Assembly: GCF_019511525.1 (NCBI RefSeq)
Contig: NZ_JAEUAT010000005.1
Span: forward strand, 124,001 to 188,000
Direction: 5' to 3'
DNA: 64,000 nucleotides
DNA from: Rhizobium cauense
GTDB taxonomy: Bacteria > Pseudomonadota > Alphaproteobacteria > Rhizobiales > Rhizobiaceae
Shown here: piece after piece, positions 37,105 through 47,750 of the stretch
Layout of the letters: each line of letters opens with the position of its first letter
Position numbering within the stretch: position 1 is the stretch's first letter
Program-made: the position numbers and the translations under genes
The notes under the pieces: model-generated
Seen by the model: the letters and a program-made list of their open reading frames with translations, nothing else
The model's database searches: none
What the model was told of the DNA's origin: nothing

Positions 37105-38355
37105 ATGTCTTCTGCTGCAGATTTTGATCCGAAGCCGCGCCGTGCATCCGTCGCCGTCGATGTTGGCGGCGTCATCGTGGGCGGCGGCGCGCCTGTCGTC
37201 GTTCAGTCGATGACGAATACCGACACGGCGGATATCGATGCCACGGTCGCCCAAGTGGCGGCCCTCTTCAAGGCGGGATCAGAGATCGTCCGCATCACCG
37301 TCGACCGCGACGAGAGCGCGGCCGCGGTTCCGAAGATCCGCGAGCGGCTGTTGCGCCTCGGCATGGACGTGCCGCTCGTCGGTGATTTCCACTACATCGG
37401 CCACAAGCTTCTTGCAGATCATCCGGCTTGTGCCGAGGCGCTGGCGAAATACCGTATCAATCCGGGCAACGTTGGCTTCAAGGACAAGAAAGACAAGCAG
37501 TTCGGCGACATCATCGAGATGGCGATCCGTTACGACAAACCGGTGCGCATTGGTGTGAACTGGGGGTCGCTGGATCAGGAATTGCTGACGGCGTTGATGG
37601 ATCAGAACGCTGAAGCCGGCTCGCCGCTTTCGGCGCGCCAGGTGACCCGTGAAGCGATCGTCCAATCTGCGTTGATCTCGGCCAATCTGGCCGAAGAGAT
37701 CGGTCTGCCGCGAAATCGTATCATCCTGTCTGCCAAGGTCAGCCAGGTACAGGATCTGATCGCCGTCTATTCGATGCTCTCCGAGCGCTCGGATCATGCC
37801 TTGCACCTCGGCCTTACCGAAGCCGGAATGGGCAGCAAGGGGATCGTGGCTTCTTCAGCCGCCATGGGCTATGTGCTGCAGCACGGCATCGGTGACACCA
37901 TCCGTGTCTCGCTGACGCCGGAACCGAACGGCGACCGGACGCGCGAAGTGCAGGTCGCCCAGGAACTGCTTCAGGTGATGGGATTCCGTCAGTTTATCCC
38001 TGTCGTTGCCGCTTGTCCCGGCTGCGGGCGCACGACCTCGACAGTCTTCCAGGAGTTGGCGCAGAATATCCAGAGCGATATTCGCAAGAACATGCCTATC
38101 TGGCGCGAGAAGTATCCGGGCGTCGAAGCATTGAATGTTGCGGTCATGGGCTGCATCGTCAACGGACCGGGTGAAAGCAAGCATGCTGACATTGGCATTT
38201 CGCTGCCTGGTACCGGTGAAACGCCGGCGGCGCCCGTCTTTATCGATGGCCAGAAGGCGCTGACCCTACGCGGGCCGAACATCGCTTCCGACTTCGAAGC
38301 GCTTGTCATCGACTACATCGAAAAGCGCTTTGGACAGAAGACGGCGGCTGAATAG
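37105..38355 (+). CDS. ispG: 4-Hydroxy-3-methylbut-2-enyl diphosphate synthase (GcpE)
   Basis: Fe-S enzyme of the MEP isoprenoid pathway, 416 residues. TIM-barrel motif [21 protein letters not shown], then [12 protein letters not shown] and RINPGNVG; the [4Fe-4S] ligands lie in [16 protein letters not shown] and [10 protein letters not shown] near the C-terminus. ATG 37105 is the family start region. The gene ends 24 bases from the convergent polyprenyl synthase gene, another isoprenoid enzyme. Confidence 0.97.
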   Translation: MSSAADFDPKPRRASVAVDVGGVIVGGGAPVVVQSMTNTDTADIDATVAQVAALFKAGSEIVRITVDRDESAAAVPKIRERLLRLGMDVPLVGDFHYIGHKLLADHPACAEALAKYRINPGNVGFKDKKDKQFGDIIEMAIRYDKPVRIGVNWGSLDQELLTALMDQNAEAGSPLSARQVTREAIVQSALISANLAEEIGLPRNRIILSAKVSQVQDLIAVYSMLSERSDHALHLGLTEAGMGSKGIVASSAAMGYVLQHGIGDTIRVSLTPEPNGDRTREVQVAQELLQVMGFRQFIPVVAACPGCGRTTSTVFQELAQNIQSDIRKNMPIWREKYPGVEALNVAVMGCIVNGPGESKHADIGISLPGTGETPAAPVFIDGQKALTLRGPNIASDFEALVIDYIEKRFGQKTAAE

Positions 38356-38379
38356 AGCGCGACCGAAAACGGTTCGGCT

Positions 38380-39297
38380 TCAGTTCTTCCGTCCGGCAAT
38401 GAAGCGGGCCGCTTCGGCAAGGACGATGCTGCGCTCCGCGTAAGGAGCCAGCAATGCTTCTGCCTCGCGCACCTGCTCGGCAAGCTTGGCTTCCGCCCAT
38501 GCCATGCCATGCATTGCCACCAGTGTGCCCTTGCCACGGCCAGCGTCCTTGCCCGTTGCCTTGCCCATGGTGGCAGCATCGGAAGTGAGATCGAGAACGT
38601 CATCGGCGAGCTGGAAGGCAAGACCGATCCGCTCGCCGAACTGCCGCAATCTCGCGCGATCCTCCAAAGAGGCGCCGGCGACGATCGCGCCCGCCTCGCA
38701 GGCGAAGCGGATAAGCGCTCCTGTTTTCATGGCCTGAAGCGTGACAATGCCCTGTTCGTCCGGCGCCTGTTTCTCGGCGGCAAGATCGAGAGCCTGCCCG
38801 CCTGCCATGCCTCCGATGCCCGCAGCGCGGGCCAGCGCCAGCGTCAACGCCAATTTGGCCTTATCAGGCAGGTTCGTCTCGGGAGCCGCAATGATGTCAA
38901 AGGCATAGGTCAGCAGGCTGTCACCGGCGAGAATGGCGGTCGCCTCATCATAGGCGATGTGCACCGTCGGTTTGCCGCGGCGCAGATCGTCATCGTCCAT
39001 TGCCGGCAGATCGTCGTGAACCAGCGAATAACAGTGTACGCATTCGAGCGCCGCTCCAATCCTCAGCGCCGCGTCCCTGTCGCCCCCGAGCAACAATGCC
39101 GTTTCCGCGACAAGGAAGGGCCGCAACCGTTTGCCGCCGTTCAGGACGGCGTAGTGCATCGCCGACCGCAGCCGTTCCGGCCTGGTAGTCTCGTCGTTTA
39201 GCGCCGATGGCGACAGCAGAGTGTCGAGCACGGTTTCAACTTCCCGCGCCGTGGCGGTCAGTCTGGCTTCGAATGTTTCAGAGCTTGCGTCTTCCAT
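38380..39297 (-). CDS. ispA: Short-chain polyprenyl diphosphate synthase (farnesyl diphosphate synthase type)
   Basis: A 305-residue trans-prenyltransferase condensing IPP with DMAPP/GPP. First aspartate motif [17 protein letters not shown], second FQLADDVLD, with GGKRLRPF for IPP binding and [11 protein letters not shown]. Size and the [15 protein letters not shown] context fit IspA. ATG 39297 starts just after non-conserved open frame. Symbol by family; chain length of the product is not proved. Confidence 0.88.
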   Translation of the reverse strand: MEDASSETFEARLTATAREVETVLDTLLSPSALNDETTRPERLRSAMHYAVLNGGKRLRPFLVAETALLLGGDRDAALRIGAALECVHCYSLVHDDLPAMDDDDLRRGKPTVHIAYDEATAILAGDSLLTYAFDIIAAPETNLPDKAKLALTLALARAAGIGGMAGGQALDLAAEKQAPDEQGIVTLQAMKTGALIRFACEAGAIVAGASLEDRARLRQFGERIGLAFQLADDVLDLTSDAATMGKATGKDAGRGKGTLVAMHGMAWAEAKLAEQVREAEALLAPYAERSIVLAEAARFIAGRKN

Positions 39298-39461
39298 GGC
39301 GCGCTGTTTGGCATGAGCCACAGTCCTTCTGCAACGGAATTGTCGATGGTCCGGCGAAGATTTCCTTTGTCTCTGGCAATGCCAGTTCGCAAACGGTATG
39401 GAGGAGAAGGGCAAGAGACTGGGTCGGGGAATTGGATATAACGCCGGAGAGAGAGGACAGC

Positions 39462-40178
39462 ATGACCGTGCCGTTTCACAGGCACGTGTTTCTTTGGGTG
39501 AAAGGGCGTCCCGTCATAATGCGCATCGCACTCGCGCTGGCGGCGCTTGTCATCCTTCCCTATGTCCTGATCGTCCTCTATCTGCTTCCGTTCATCCATC
39601 CCGTCTCCACGCTCATGCTTCGCGATTTGGTCTTGCTGCGCGGTTACGACCGGCAATGGGTGTCGCTCGACGATATTTCTCCGGTTCTCGTGCAGTCGGT
39701 GATGATGTCCGAGGATGGGCAATACTGTTTCCACGGCGGTGTCGATTGGGGTGAGATGCGTATGCTTGTCGAGGATACGTTGAGCGGCCAGGCCACTCGC
39801 GGCGGCAGTACGATCCCGATGCAGACGGTGAAGAACTTGTTTCTGTGGAACAGCCGTTCCTTCGTTCGCAAGGGGCTCGAGCTGCCACTGGCTGTCACCG
39901 CAGACTTTATCTGGTCAAAGCGACGCTTGATGGAGATCTACCTCAACATTGCGGAATGGGGGCCGGGGATCTACGGCATCGAGGCTGCGGCACGCCATCA
40001 CTTCAAGGTGCCGGCGTCAAAGTTGACCAGCCGGCAGGCCGCCCTTCTGGCCGTGTCGCTTCCCAACCCCTTCGACCGCAACGCCGGCAAGCCTGGGCGA
40101 GGGCTGCGACGCCTGGCGAGCCTCATCGAGCGGCGCGCCCGTGGCTCGGGCGAATACATAAGATGCATTTATGATTGA
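39462..40178 (+). CDS. mtgA: Monofunctional peptidoglycan glycosyltransferase
   Basis: A 238-residue GT51 enzyme anchored by one N-terminal helix ([26 protein letters not shown]). It polymerises glycan strands from lipid II. The catalytic region [21 protein letters not shown] carries the EDxxFxxHxG-type motif, followed by [17 protein letters not shown] and [32 protein letters not shown] 39462 follows GAGAGAGGACAG; the long open frame to 39207 is antisense to ispA. Confidence 0.94.
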   Translation: MTVPFHRHVFLWVKGRPVIMRIALALAALVILPYVLIVLYLLPFIHPVSTLMLRDLVLLRGYDRQWVSLDDISPVLVQSVMMSEDGQYCFHGGVDWGEMRMLVEDTLSGQATRGGSTIPMQTVKNLFLWNSRSFVRKGLELPLAVTADFIWSKRRLMEIYLNIAEWGPGIYGIEAAARHHFKVPASKLTSRQAALLAVSLPNPFDRNAGKPGRGLRRLASLIERRARGSGEYIRCIYD

Positions 40179-40275
40179 TATCGGAATAAGTCGTTGGTCT
40201 TTATGAGTGTCATCCGGCATTCGTGATTCAAAAGTATGGACGGAAATCCCGCCACCAACGACCGGATCGCCAGCG

Positions 40276-40995
40276 ATGATGACCGCCTTTTCGCCTAGCC
40301 TTCTTACCTATTCCGCTACCCACAAGCTTGTCCCGCCAAAGCATCTGGGGACACGCTATGATGCAAGCGGTACATTTCTGCGCGAGCCGGGCAATACCGT
40401 CGTCTGCCACTTGGTCGAAGGATCGCCTGCGCAGCAGGCGATCATCGAGGCACGCAAGAGCTTTCTGGAGATGCCGGAAGCATCTCAGTTTGCCTTCACG
40501 CCGATTTCCAGTCTTCACATGACGCTGTTTCAGGGGATCATCGAGTATCGCCGCAGGCTGCCCTACTGGCCGCAGGATGTGGCGCTTGATACCGCGATCG
40601 AGCGCATGAGCGAGATCTACCTGGATCGACTTCAATCCTTCGAGTCGCTCGGTCCCTTCGATGTTGAAGTTACCGAGGTAACGCCGGTCGGGCTTACCGT
40701 GAACGGTGCTACGGCCGCGGATCGGCGCGTTATGAAGGAGTGGCGTGACGCTCTCGCCAGGGTGTTCGGCTACAGGCACCCGGATCACGATACATATGAA
40801 TTCCACATTACATTCTGCTATCCGATAGCATGGCTACAGGACGCAGCGCTTCCGGCATGGCAGGCCATGCTTGACCACCTGCTCGCCACGCTGCGTGAAA
40901 GTGCTCCCGTCATAGCGTTGAGGCCGCCCGCGTTTTGCACTTTCGAAGACATGAACCATTTCGAGGAGCGACTTGTGTTCGCGCCCGAGGAATAG
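40276..40995 (+). CDS. DUF1868 protein, 2H phosphoesterase-like
   Basis: About 239 residues with two H-x-T motifs, HMTLFQG and HITFCYP, roughly 110 residues apart, the hallmark of the 2H phosphoesterase superfamily; FLREPGNTVVCHLVEGSPAQQAI is typical of DUF1868. The frame is open from GTG 40207, but ATG 40276 (or 40279) gives the conserved start. Reaction unknown; relatives act on 2',3'-cyclic nucleotides or RNA ends. Confidence 0.8.
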   Translation: MMTAFSPSLLTYSATHKLVPPKHLGTRYDASGTFLREPGNTVVCHLVEGSPAQQAIIEARKSFLEMPEASQFAFTPISSLHMTLFQGIIEYRRRLPYWPQDVALDTAIERMSEIYLDRLQSFESLGPFDVEVTEVTPVGLTVNGATAADRRVMKEWRDALARVFGYRHPDHDTYEFHITFCYPIAWLQDAALPAWQAMLDHLLATLRESAPVIALRPPAFCTFEDMNHFEERLVFAPEE

Positions 40996-41007
40996 AAGGA
41001 GATCCCA

Positions 41008-41655
41008 TTGGACAAGCTCACGCTCTATATCGGCAACAAGAACTATTCGTCATGGTCGTTTCGGCCATGGATCGCCATGGCGGCCGCGGGCATTCCCTTT
41101 GAGGAGGTACTGGTTCCCTTCGATTTCGCCGCGGGCAATCCGCGCTTCCGGGAGTTTTCGCCAACCGGTCAGGTCCCGGTGCTTCAACACGGCGATGTTC
41201 GTGTCTGGCAGTCGCTGGCAATCATTGAATATGTAGCCGAGCTTTTCCCTGAAGCCGGCATATGGCCAAAGGATCGTGCGAAGCGAGCGGTTGCGCGCGC
41301 GGTTTCGATGGAGATGCTTGCAGGTTTCAGGGCATTGCGTAGCGCTTGCCCGATGAATATCCGACGGCCGAAGGGCAAAATTGCTCTAGCTGACGGCGTC
41401 ATGGCCGATGTCGCCCGCATCGAGACGATCTGGCGCGACCTGCGTGCCCACTCTGGCGGACCATTCCTTTTCGGCAGTTTTTCCGGTGCCGACGCGATGT
41501 TCGCTCCTGTTGTGAGCCGTTTCGAGGTCTATGACCTCGTATCGGCAGGCGACACGCTGAGCTACATCGCAGCCGTCAAGGCGCATCCTGCCTGGAAGAA
41601 GTGGGAAGAAGCGGCGCGGTCCGAGCCGTGGATTGTCGAGGAAGACGAGGTCTGA
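41008..41655 (+). CDS. Glutathione S-transferase family protein
   Basis: A 215-residue GST: thioredoxin-like N-terminal domain (LTLYIGNKNYSSWSFRPWIAMAAAGIPFEEV, SPTGQVPVLQHGDVRVWQSLAIIEYVAELFP, the SNAIL-like glutathione site) and a helical C-terminal domain (FLFGSFSGADAMFAPVVSRF). TTG 41008 is the start, with AGAAGGAGA upstream. Thirteen bases separate it from the DUF1868 gene, so one transcript is likely. Confidence 0.9.
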   Translation: MDKLTLYIGNKNYSSWSFRPWIAMAAAGIPFEEVLVPFDFAAGNPRFREFSPTGQVPVLQHGDVRVWQSLAIIEYVAELFPEAGIWPKDRAKRAVARAVSMEMLAGFRALRSACPMNIRRPKGKIALADGVMADVARIETIWRDLRAHSGGPFLFGSFSGADAMFAPVVSRFEVYDLVSAGDTLSYIAAVKAHPAWKKWEEAARSEPWIVEEDEV

Positions 41656-41811
41656 CCCTTGAATCGCCAGAATTCCAAAAAATAAACTTGGGGACTGGTC
41701 AAGCCCCCTCAAGGCATGTATAAGCGCGCAAAATTTCCGAAATCGCGATACGTCGTTTCGGCCGCCAGTCTGGCCGTAGGATGTGTTTGCCCGTGAAGTG
41801 GAGTAAGAGAA

Positions 41812-41997
41812 ATGGCTGTACCGAAGAGAAAAACGAGCCCGTCCAAGCGCGGTATGCGCCGCTCTGCCGACGCGCTGAAGGCTGCGACCTACGTTGAAGA
41901 CAAGAACTCCGGCGAGCTGCGCCGTCCGCACCATATCGATCTGAAGACCGGAATGTATCGCGGCCGTCAGGTTCTGACGCCGAAGGAAAGCGCATAA
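41812..41997 (+). CDS. rpmF: 50S ribosomal protein L32
   Basis: A 61-residue basic protein starting [22 protein letters not shown], the bL32 signature. It lacks the C-terminal CxxC pair, so it is the zinc-free form. Preceded by GTAAGAGAA; a TATAAG box at 41718-41723 may be part of its promoter. Confidence 0.97.
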   Translation: MAVPKRKTSPSKRGMRRSADALKAATYVEDKNSGELRRPHHIDLKTGMYRGRQVLTPKESA

Positions 41998-42025
41998 TAC
42001 TTTTGCGCTTTGCTTGTAAGAGTTG

Positions 42026-42056
42026 AAGGTCGGCCATGCGCCGGCCTTTTGCTTTT
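42026..42056 (+). terminator. Intrinsic terminator after rpmF
   Basis: Stem AAGGTCGGC / GCCGGCCTT (one G-T pair) with a short loop, followed by TTTTGCTTTT. Confidence 0.85.
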
Positions 42057-42140
42057 CTCAGGATAAATACATTCTTCTGATATCTTGAAGTGATGCGGCT
42101 GTTTACGGCACTATTCTCCTGTTGAGGGGAGATATGCCAT

Positions 42141-42545
42141 ATGTTCAATGCCGTACCGCTGATGATTATTCCATTCATTCTTTACAATATGTCGATGCTG
42201 GGCCTGATGGGCGGTGGCGGGCTTCCGTCGCTCGAAAACGACGTCATTGTTCTGTCGATGATTTCGGGAGCCATGTGGAGCATGTCGCTCGGCGATCTGT
42301 TCATCGTCGTCGCACTTGCAGTATTGTTCTTCGAAATACTGAAGGCCACGCGCAATGACGGCGGCCTGACCAATCACATGCTGTCGATGCTCGTCTTCAT
42401 TGCCTTCCTGGTCGAGTTTCTCCTCGTCCAGGATGCGGCCACCCAGGTTTTCTTCATCCTGATGACGATTGCGTTGATCGATGTGATTGGCGGCTTTGCC
42501 GTATCTATTCGCACCGCCGGGCGCGACGTTTCGATCGGGCTCTGA
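42141..42545 (+). CDS. Small multi-pass membrane protein, unknown function
   Basis: A 134-residue protein with about four hydrophobic segments (MIIPFILYNMSML, LFIVVALAVLFFEIL, MLSMLVFIAFLVEFLLV, VFFILMTIALIDVIGGFAVSI). GAGGGGAG lies upstream. I recognise the kind of protein from rhizobial genomes but no function. It ends three bases before the convergent phaR stop. Confidence 0.8.
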   Translation: MFNAVPLMIIPFILYNMSMLGLMGGGGLPSLENDVIVLSMISGAMWSMSLGDLFIVVALAVLFFEILKATRNDGGLTNHMLSMLVFIAFLVEFLLVQDAATQVFFILMTIALIDVIGGFAVSIRTAGRDVSIGL

Positions 42546-42548
42546 AGT

Positions 42549-43121
42549 CTAGAGATTATCGAGCTTGTTCTGAAGCGCGCGCAGCTGTTCTTTCAGCTCG
42601 TCGATGTCCTTTGCTTCCGCCTTGCGGCTTTCCTTGGCCGGTGGGGTCATGAACGGCGAGAACATCTGCATGGCCTGCTGGAACATCTCTGTATTGCGAC
42701 GGACTTGGTCTTCGACCATCTGCATCGGCAGTTGCAGGTTCTTGCCGATTGGCGTTTCGCCGAAAGCGCGCGTGACCTGCTCGCGCATCTGCGCCTGCTG
42801 TTCGGTAAAGGCGCGCATGGAATGTTCCAGGAAACTCGGGACGACCATCTGCATCTGGTCGCCGTAGTAGGTAATCAGCTGGCGAAGGAATGAGATCGGT
42901 AGCAGTGTGTTGCCTGTCTTCGATTCCTGCTCGAAAATGATCTGTGTCAGCACGGAGTGTGTAATGTCGTCGCCGCCCTTGGCATCCTGAACGGTAAAAT
43001 CCTCCCCCTTCTTCACCATCTCCGCCAGGTCTTCCAGCGTCACGTAAGTGCTGGTGCCCGTATTATAGAGGCGGCGATTGGCGTATTTCTTGATTACGAT
43101 CTGCCCGTCATTCTTCGCCAT
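42549..43121 (-). CDS. phaR: Polyhydroxyalkanoate synthesis repressor PhaR (AniA)
   Basis: A 190-residue regulator: N-terminal PHB/PHA DNA-binding domain IVIKKYANRRLYNTGTSTYVTLEDLAEMVKKGEDFTVQDAKGGDDITHSVLTQIIFEQE, then a PHB-binding helical region and a C-terminal coiled coil (KDIDELKEQLRALQNKL). It senses PHB granules and adjusts phasin and carbon-storage genes. Divergent from phaA, so the 235-base gap between them is a likely control region; no box was identified there. Confidence 0.95.
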   Translation of the reverse strand: MAKNDGQIVIKKYANRRLYNTGTSTYVTLEDLAEMVKKGEDFTVQDAKGGDDITHSVLTQIIFEQESKTGNTLLPISFLRQLITYYGDQMQMVVPSFLEHSMRAFTEQQAQMREQVTRAFGETPIGKNLQLPMQMVEDQVRRNTEMFQQAMQMFSPFMTPPAKESRKAEAKDIDELKEQLRALQNKLDNL

Positions 43122-43356
43122 ATCAGTCTCCCGAAGCCCGTCTGATTGTTATGGAAATTCCTCCACCTAGGAATGTAGACGCAAAAGAAGCTCAGTGACA
43201 ATCTCTTTGTGCGATGCGGCAACCCCTTTTGCGGCAGAGATAATTTGTCCCAACGTAAGCAATCCCTAAAATTGAGTGGCACACTCTTGTCGTTTGACTC
43301 GACAGTGAAGCTTTGTCAGTTTCCTCCTATCTGGTGGAGTTAACGAGGAGATCGTC

Positions 43357-44538
43357 ATGTCGAGTTCATCCATCGTCATCGCTAGTGCGGGCCGCACTGC
43401 CGTTGGCTCATTCAACGGTGCTTTCGCTACCGTTCCAGCCCATGAACTGGGGGCCGCTGCGGTCAAGGGAGCGTTGGAGCGCGCAGGTGTCGACGCCGCG
43501 GAAGTCGACGAGGTCATTCTCGGTCAGGTGCTCCCGGCTGGTGAAGGTCAGAACCCGGCCCGGCAGGCGGCCATGAAGGCTGGCGTTCCCAAAGAGGCAA
43601 CCGCGTGGGGCGTCAACCAACTCTGCGGCTCGGGCCTTCGCGCAGTGGCGCTCGGCATGCAGCAGATTGCGCTCGGTGATGCAAAGATCATCGTTGCGGG
43701 CGGCCAGGAGTCGATGTCGATGGCGCCTCATGCCGCGCATCTGCGCGCGGGCACGAAAATGGGCGACATGAAGATGGTCGACACGATGATCAAGGACGGC
43801 CTGACGGATGCTTTCTATGGATACCATATGGGCATCACCGCCGAGAACATCGCACGCCAGTGGCAACTCTCCCGCGAGGAGCAGGACCAGTTCGCGGTCG
43901 CTTCGCAGAACAAGGCGGAAGCCGCGCAGAAGGCTGGCCGTTTCGCCGATGAAATTATTCCTTTCGTCATCCAGACACGGAAGGGCGATGTCACGGTCGA
44001 TGCCGACGAATACATCCGTCACGGCGCGACGTTGGACTCGATGGCAAAGCTGCGTCCTGCCTTCGACAAGGAGGGCACGGTCACCGCGGCGAACGCCTCC
44101 GGTTTGAACGATGGCGCGGCGGCGGCCGTATTGATGAGCGAAGCTGAGGCCGCTCGCCGGGGTATCCAGCCGCTCGCCCGCATTGTCTCTTGGGCGACGG
44201 CGGGCGTCGATCCGCAGGTCATGGGAACCGGCCCTATCCCTGCGTCGCGCAAGGCGCTGGAAAAGGCCGGTTGGTCTGTCGGTGATCTTGATCTCGTCGA
44301 AGCGAATGAGGCCTTTGCCGCGCAAGCTTGTGCGGTCAACAAGGATCTCGGCTGGGATCCATCGATCGTCAACGTCAATGGTGGTGCGATTGCGATCGGC
44401 CATCCAATCGGCGCGTCCGGTGCACGGGTGCTCAACACGCTCCTCTTCGAGATGAAGCGTCGTGGCGCGAAGAAGGGGCTGGCGACGCTCTGCATCGGTG
44501 GCGGTATGGGTGTCGCAATGTGCTTTGAAGCTCTTTGA
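43357..44538 (+). CDS. phaA: Acetyl-CoA acetyltransferase (beta-ketothiolase)
   Basis: A 393-residue biosynthetic thiolase joining two acetyl-CoA to acetoacetyl-CoA, the first step of PHB synthesis. Nucleophile Cys90 in [11 protein letters not shown], His in [18 protein letters not shown], and second Cys in [14 protein letters not shown]. Ribosome site AACGAGGAG upstream of ATG 43357. First gene of phaAB. Confidence 0.97.
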   Translation: MSSSSIVIASAGRTAVGSFNGAFATVPAHELGAAAVKGALERAGVDAAEVDEVILGQVLPAGEGQNPARQAAMKAGVPKEATAWGVNQLCGSGLRAVALGMQQIALGDAKIIVAGGQESMSMAPHAAHLRAGTKMGDMKMVDTMIKDGLTDAFYGYHMGITAENIARQWQLSREEQDQFAVASQNKAEAAQKAGRFADEIIPFVIQTRKGDVTVDADEYIRHGATLDSMAKLRPAFDKEGTVTAANASGLNDGAAAAVLMSEAEAARRGIQPLARIVSWATAGVDPQVMGTGPIPASRKALEKAGWSVGDLDLVEANEAFAAQACAVNKDLGWDPSIVNVNGGAIAIGHPIGASGARVLNTLLFEMKRRGAKKGLATLCIGGGMGVAMCFEAL

Positions 44539-44606
44539 ATAGCAGGCAATGCAACTATAACCTGAGCCCCGCAGCATAGCGGGGCCTTCAACTGAGGGAG
44601 CGGAAC

Positions 44607-45332
44607 ATGAGCAGGGTGGCTATCGTCACTGGTGGTACGCGCGGTATTGGCGCTGCGATTTCCGTCGCACTGAAGAACGCAGGCTATTCAGTTGCCGCCA
44701 ACTACGCGGGCAACGATGAGAAAGCAAACGCCTTTCACGGCGAAACAGGCATTCCTGTCTTCAAATGGGATGTTTCCGACTACGAATCCTGCGGCGAGGG
44801 AATCGCGAAGGTCGAGGCCCAACTGGGGTCGGTCGATGTCCTTGTCAACAACGCCGGCATCACGCGGGACGCAATGTTTCACAAGATGACGCCGCAGCAG
44901 TGGCACGAGGTCGTCAACACCAACCTCACCGGCCTCTTCAACATGACCCACCAGGTCTGGGGTGGCATGCGCGACAGAAGCTACGGGCGGATCGTCAACA
45001 TTTCCTCGATCAACGGCCAGAAAGGCCAGATGGGGCAGGCGAACTATTCCGCTGCGAAGGCAGGAGATCTCGGTTTCACCAAGGCGCTTGCGCAGGAAGG
45101 TGCCGCCAAGAACATCACCGTGAACGCGATCTGCCCCGGCTACATCGGCACGGAAATGGTTCGCGCGGTCCCGGAAAAGGTGCTGAACGAGCGGATCATT
45201 CCGCAGATCCCCGTGGGCCGCCTTGGAGAACCTGAAGAAGTCGCGCGTTGCGTCGTCTTCCTGGTTTCCGACGATGCCGGCTTCATCACCGGATCGACGA
45301 TCAGCGCCAATGGCGGGCAGTTGTTCGTTTAG
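44607..45332 (+). CDS. phaB: Acetoacetyl-CoA reductase
   Basis: NADPH-dependent SDR of 241 residues making (R)-3-hydroxybutyryl-Co[12 protein letters not shown] is the nucleotide loop, [14 protein letters not shown] the PhaB-type motif, [23 protein letters not shown] carries the Ser, Tyr and Lys of the active site. GAGGGAGCGG precedes ATG 44607. 68 bases after phaA. Its stop overlaps the stop of a small convergent gene. Confidence 0.97.
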   Translation: MSRVAIVTGGTRGIGAAISVALKNAGYSVAANYAGNDEKANAFHGETGIPVFKWDVSDYESCGEGIAKVEAQLGSVDVLVNNAGITRDAMFHKMTPQQWHEVVNTNLTGLFNMTHQVWGGMRDRSYGRIVNISSINGQKGQMGQANYSAAKAGDLGFTKALAQEGAAKNITVNAICPGYIGTEMVRAVPEKVLNERIIPQIPVGRLGEPEEVARCVVFLVSDDAGFITGSTISANGGQLFV

Positions 45333-45481
45333 CGGATGGATGCCGTAAGGCCGTTATCGTGGCTCTCGATCTGCTGCGAATAGCGGCCTTGCTGGCTACG
45401 CGTATCGTACGGATTCAAGTATGCCGCATAGGCCGCCATGGCGATGGTCAACATTGCGGCCGCACCGATAATTCTGGTCAT
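45329..45481 (-). CDS. Very small membrane protein, unknown function
   Basis: A 50-residue product: a hydrophobic N-terminus (TRIIGAAAMLTIAMAAYAAYL) then a polar tail (NPYDTRSQQGRYSQQIESHDNG). ATG 45481 has GGAGCGCAGGG upstream, a good ribosome site. Its stop overlaps the phaB stop by four bases. Could be a small anchored or exported protein; no family recognised. Confidence 0.6.
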   Translation of the reverse strand: MTRIIGAAAMLTIAMAAYAAYLNPYDTRSQQGRYSQQIESHDNGLTASIR

Positions 45482-45570
45482 TGCCCTGCGCTCCAAATTC
45501 CCCACGACCCATTGGTCGTTCAACCCGGTGTCGATATTGGGGCCGATTTGAGGAATTATTTGGCTGTCTT

Positions 45571-45717
45571 TCAGTTCTTTGGGTGGCGCCTTGTCTTGGC
45601 CCTGGCTGGCACTTTCTGCATAGCGCGGTTTTCGCCGCGAAGAGCGGCAGTGGCGGTCGTTACGAAGGCGGCCGCAATGAGGATGGCGACGGCTGAATTC
45701 AGAATGATCTGAGTCAT
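45571..45717 (-). CDS. Very small membrane protein, unknown function
   Basis: A 48-residue product with one transmembrane segment (IILNSAVAILIAAAFVTTATAAL) and a strongly basic tail (RGENRAMQKVPARAKTRRHPKN). ATG 45717 has AAAGGA eight bases upstream. Same direction as the next tiny gene, 90 bases away. No family recognised. Confidence 0.6.
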   Translation of the reverse strand: MTQIILNSAVAILIAAAFVTTATAALRGENRAMQKVPARAKTRRHPKN

Positions 45718-45859
45718 GGGATCGTTCCTTTCGAGGCGGCGGGATAAAAGCCCTGCCGCTGTTCTTGAAGGAAATATGCGCCTCATGCTCGCGGTGCGGT
45801 AGATTGAACTTTGGCGACCGACTGTCGACGTAGCGTTGACAGTCGGTCGCCGTTCGCTC

Positions 45860-46588
45860 TCAAAGGTGTGGATTGCGCGGCCGATACTTTTTTACCAGTC
45901 GCTGGTTCACCGCAGCTGCCCCGGGCATATTGGCGCTGAGATAAATCGGTGCATCGCCCTCCTTCGACAGTTGTGACGCCACCTCGGCAAAGATGGCATT
46001 CAGGACCGTTGCACCAACAGCGGTAGAAACCGGGCCCACCTTCAGTTCCGTACCCGGGAGGTCGATCACGGCATCACCGGGAGGAAGGCCATTGTCCAAG
46101 ACGACGTCGGCAATATCCGCCAGTCGGCGCCGCCCGTTGGCAACCGCGCTCGAATAGGAGACGGAGGTGATCGCAATCACCTTGGCACCGATTTCGCGGC
46201 CATAATCGGCGGCTTCGACCGGAGCTGCATTTACGCCGGAGTTCGATGCGATGATGATGACGTCTCCCGGCTGCATGCCATAGCGTTCAAGCACCGGCCG
46301 CACCAATCCTTCAGTGCGCTCATAGACGGAGCTGATCACCGCGCCCTCGTGCAGCATCGCCGAGCCGACGAGAACCGGAACGGTGAAGGCAAGCCCGCCT
46401 GCGCGATAGTGTACCTCCTCCGCCAGCATGTGCGAGTGGCCCGTACCGAATACATAAACCCGCTTGTCGCTGCGTGCGGCCTCGAGGATTGCATCGGCTG
46501 CCAAGGCCATTGGCTCCGCGAGTTCCGTCTTCAAGGTCTCGAGTCTGCTGATCAGATTGGAGAAATAGGAATCGGTGATCGCTGTCAT
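45860..46588 (-). CDS. SIS-domain protein (UPF0309 family)
   Basis: A 242-residue sugar-isomerase-fold protein: [57 protein letters not shown] and [31 protein letters not shown]. It binds phosphosugars; the location after nagA in an amino-sugar operon suggests a sugar-phosphate isomerase or etherase step. ATG 46588 follows GAGGACG. Last gene of the gntR operon. Confidence 0.85.
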   Translation of the reverse strand: MTAITDSYFSNLISRLETLKTELAEPMALAADAILEAARSDKRVYVFGTGHSHMLAEEVHYRAGGLAFTVPVLVGSAMLHEGAVISSVYERTEGLVRPVLERYGMQPGDVIIIASNSGVNAAPVEAADYGREIGAKVIAITSVSYSSAVANGRRRLADIADVVLDNGLPPGDAVIDLPGTELKVGPVSTAVGATVLNAIFAEVASQLSKEGDAPIYLSANMPGAAAVNQRLVKKYRPRNPHL

Positions 46589-46601
46589 CACGTCCTCGAT
46601 T

Positions 46602-47750
46602 CTAGGCGGCTTCGCCGCTGATGAAAGTCTCTGTGACCTCCAGGGCGTCGGTCAGATGCACCAGATCAGCCCGGGCACCCGGTGAAAGATGGCCGTAGTC
46701 GTCAAGGCGCAGGAACCGTGCCGGGTAGAGTGTCGCCATGCGAAGGGCTTCTTCGAGCGTCAACTCGAGATAGGTCACGCCATAGCGGATGGTGGAAGCC
46801 ATATCGACATCGGAGCCGGCGAGCGTGCCATCCGACAGAACCAGTTTAGAGCAAAAGCCACCCCTTTCGCGCCGGACGGTCCGGCCGTTCAACGTGAAGG
46901 AGTCTTGCTCCGATCCAACCAGCGACATGGCGTCCGTTACGAAAAAGAGCTTGCCTTCGCCCCGTTTGGCTCGAAGAGCGGTTCGAAGCGCCTTCGGGTC
47001 GACATGGTGACCATCTGCGATGATGCCGCACCAGACCGAGGGATGGTCGATGGCCGCGCCGACAAGGCCCGGCGCGCGATGGCCGAGCTGGCTCATGGCG
47101 TTGAAAAGGTGGGTCACGCCACGCGCGCCGGCGTCAAAGCGCGCCTCCGCGGCCTCGCTGGAGCAATCGGAGTGGCCGATGCTGACGCTGACGCCGGCTT
47201 CACTGAGTTCGCGCACCTGCTTCACTGTGACCTGTTCGGCGGCCATAGTGACCAGCAGGGTGCCGATTGCTTCCTTGGCAGCAATGAAGGCCTTTACGTC
47301 CTTGTCTTCAACAGGGCGCATCAACTCGGCAAGATGAGCGCCCTTGCGCGCTGGCGCCAGATGCGGGCCTTCGAGGTGGAGGCCTGCGACGCCACGGTTT
47401 GTCTTGACGGCTTCCTTGGCTGCTTCGATCGCCGCCGCGGTCGCGTCTGCGGTATCGGTGATCAGCGTCGGCAGCAGTGCCGTCGTTCCGTATGGTCGAT
47501 GGCCATCGGCAATCATATACATGGAAGCGGTCGATGGCTCATCGTTGAGCATCCTGCCGCCGCCACCATTCACCTGCGCATCGATGAAGCCTGCAGAAAG
47601 CACGCCGCCGTTAAATCGCGTGTGCTCGCCCTCCGGCAGTTCGCTGGTCGCTGCGATGGCTTCGACGCGTCCGTCCAGGACGATCAGTGCCTTGTCGTCA
47701 TGGAAGCGCTGACCGTCGAAGATCCGCGCACCGGAGAAGATCTTGCGCAT
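46602..47750 (-). CDS. nagA: N-acetylglucosamine-6-phosphate deacetylase
   Basis: A 382-residue amidohydrolase that makes glucosamine 6-phosphate. Motifs: [32 protein letters not shown] (metal Glu and phosphosugar site), [30 protein letters not shown] (His ligands) and [11 protein letters not shown] with the catalytic Asp. Its ATG overlaps the stop of the upstream SIS gene (TGATG). Supplies substrate for the upstream deaminase-like protein. Confidence 0.95.
   Translation of the reverse strand: MRKIFSGARIFDGQRFHDDKALIVLDGRVEAIAATSELPEGEHTRFNGGVLSAGFIDAQVNGGGGRMLNDEPSTASMYMIADGHRPYGTTALLPTLITDTADATAAAIEAAKEAVKTNRGVAGLHLEGPHLAPARKGAHLAELMRPVEDKDVKAFIAAKEAIGTLLVTMAAEQVTVKQVRELSEAGVSVSIGHSDCSSEAAEARFDAGARGVTHLFNAMSQLGHRAPGLVGAAIDHPSVWCGIIADGHHVDPKALRTALRAKRGEGKLFFVTDAMSLVGSEQDSFTLNGRTVRRERGGFCSKLVLSDGTLAGSDVDMASTIRYGVTYLELTLEEALRMATLYPARFLRLDDYGHLSPGARADLVHLTDALEVTETFISGEAA

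Noticed and set aside
35759..37147. 462-codon minus-strand open frame opposite the MFS gene
   Set aside because: Low-complexity, His/Arg/Gln-rich product typical of antisense frames in GC-rich genes.
39470..39495. Second parS-like site around CACGTG near the mtgA start
   Set aside because: Only the six-base core is present; flanks do not match TTTCACGTGAAA. The same holds for CACGTG at about 5141, 49216 and 51040.
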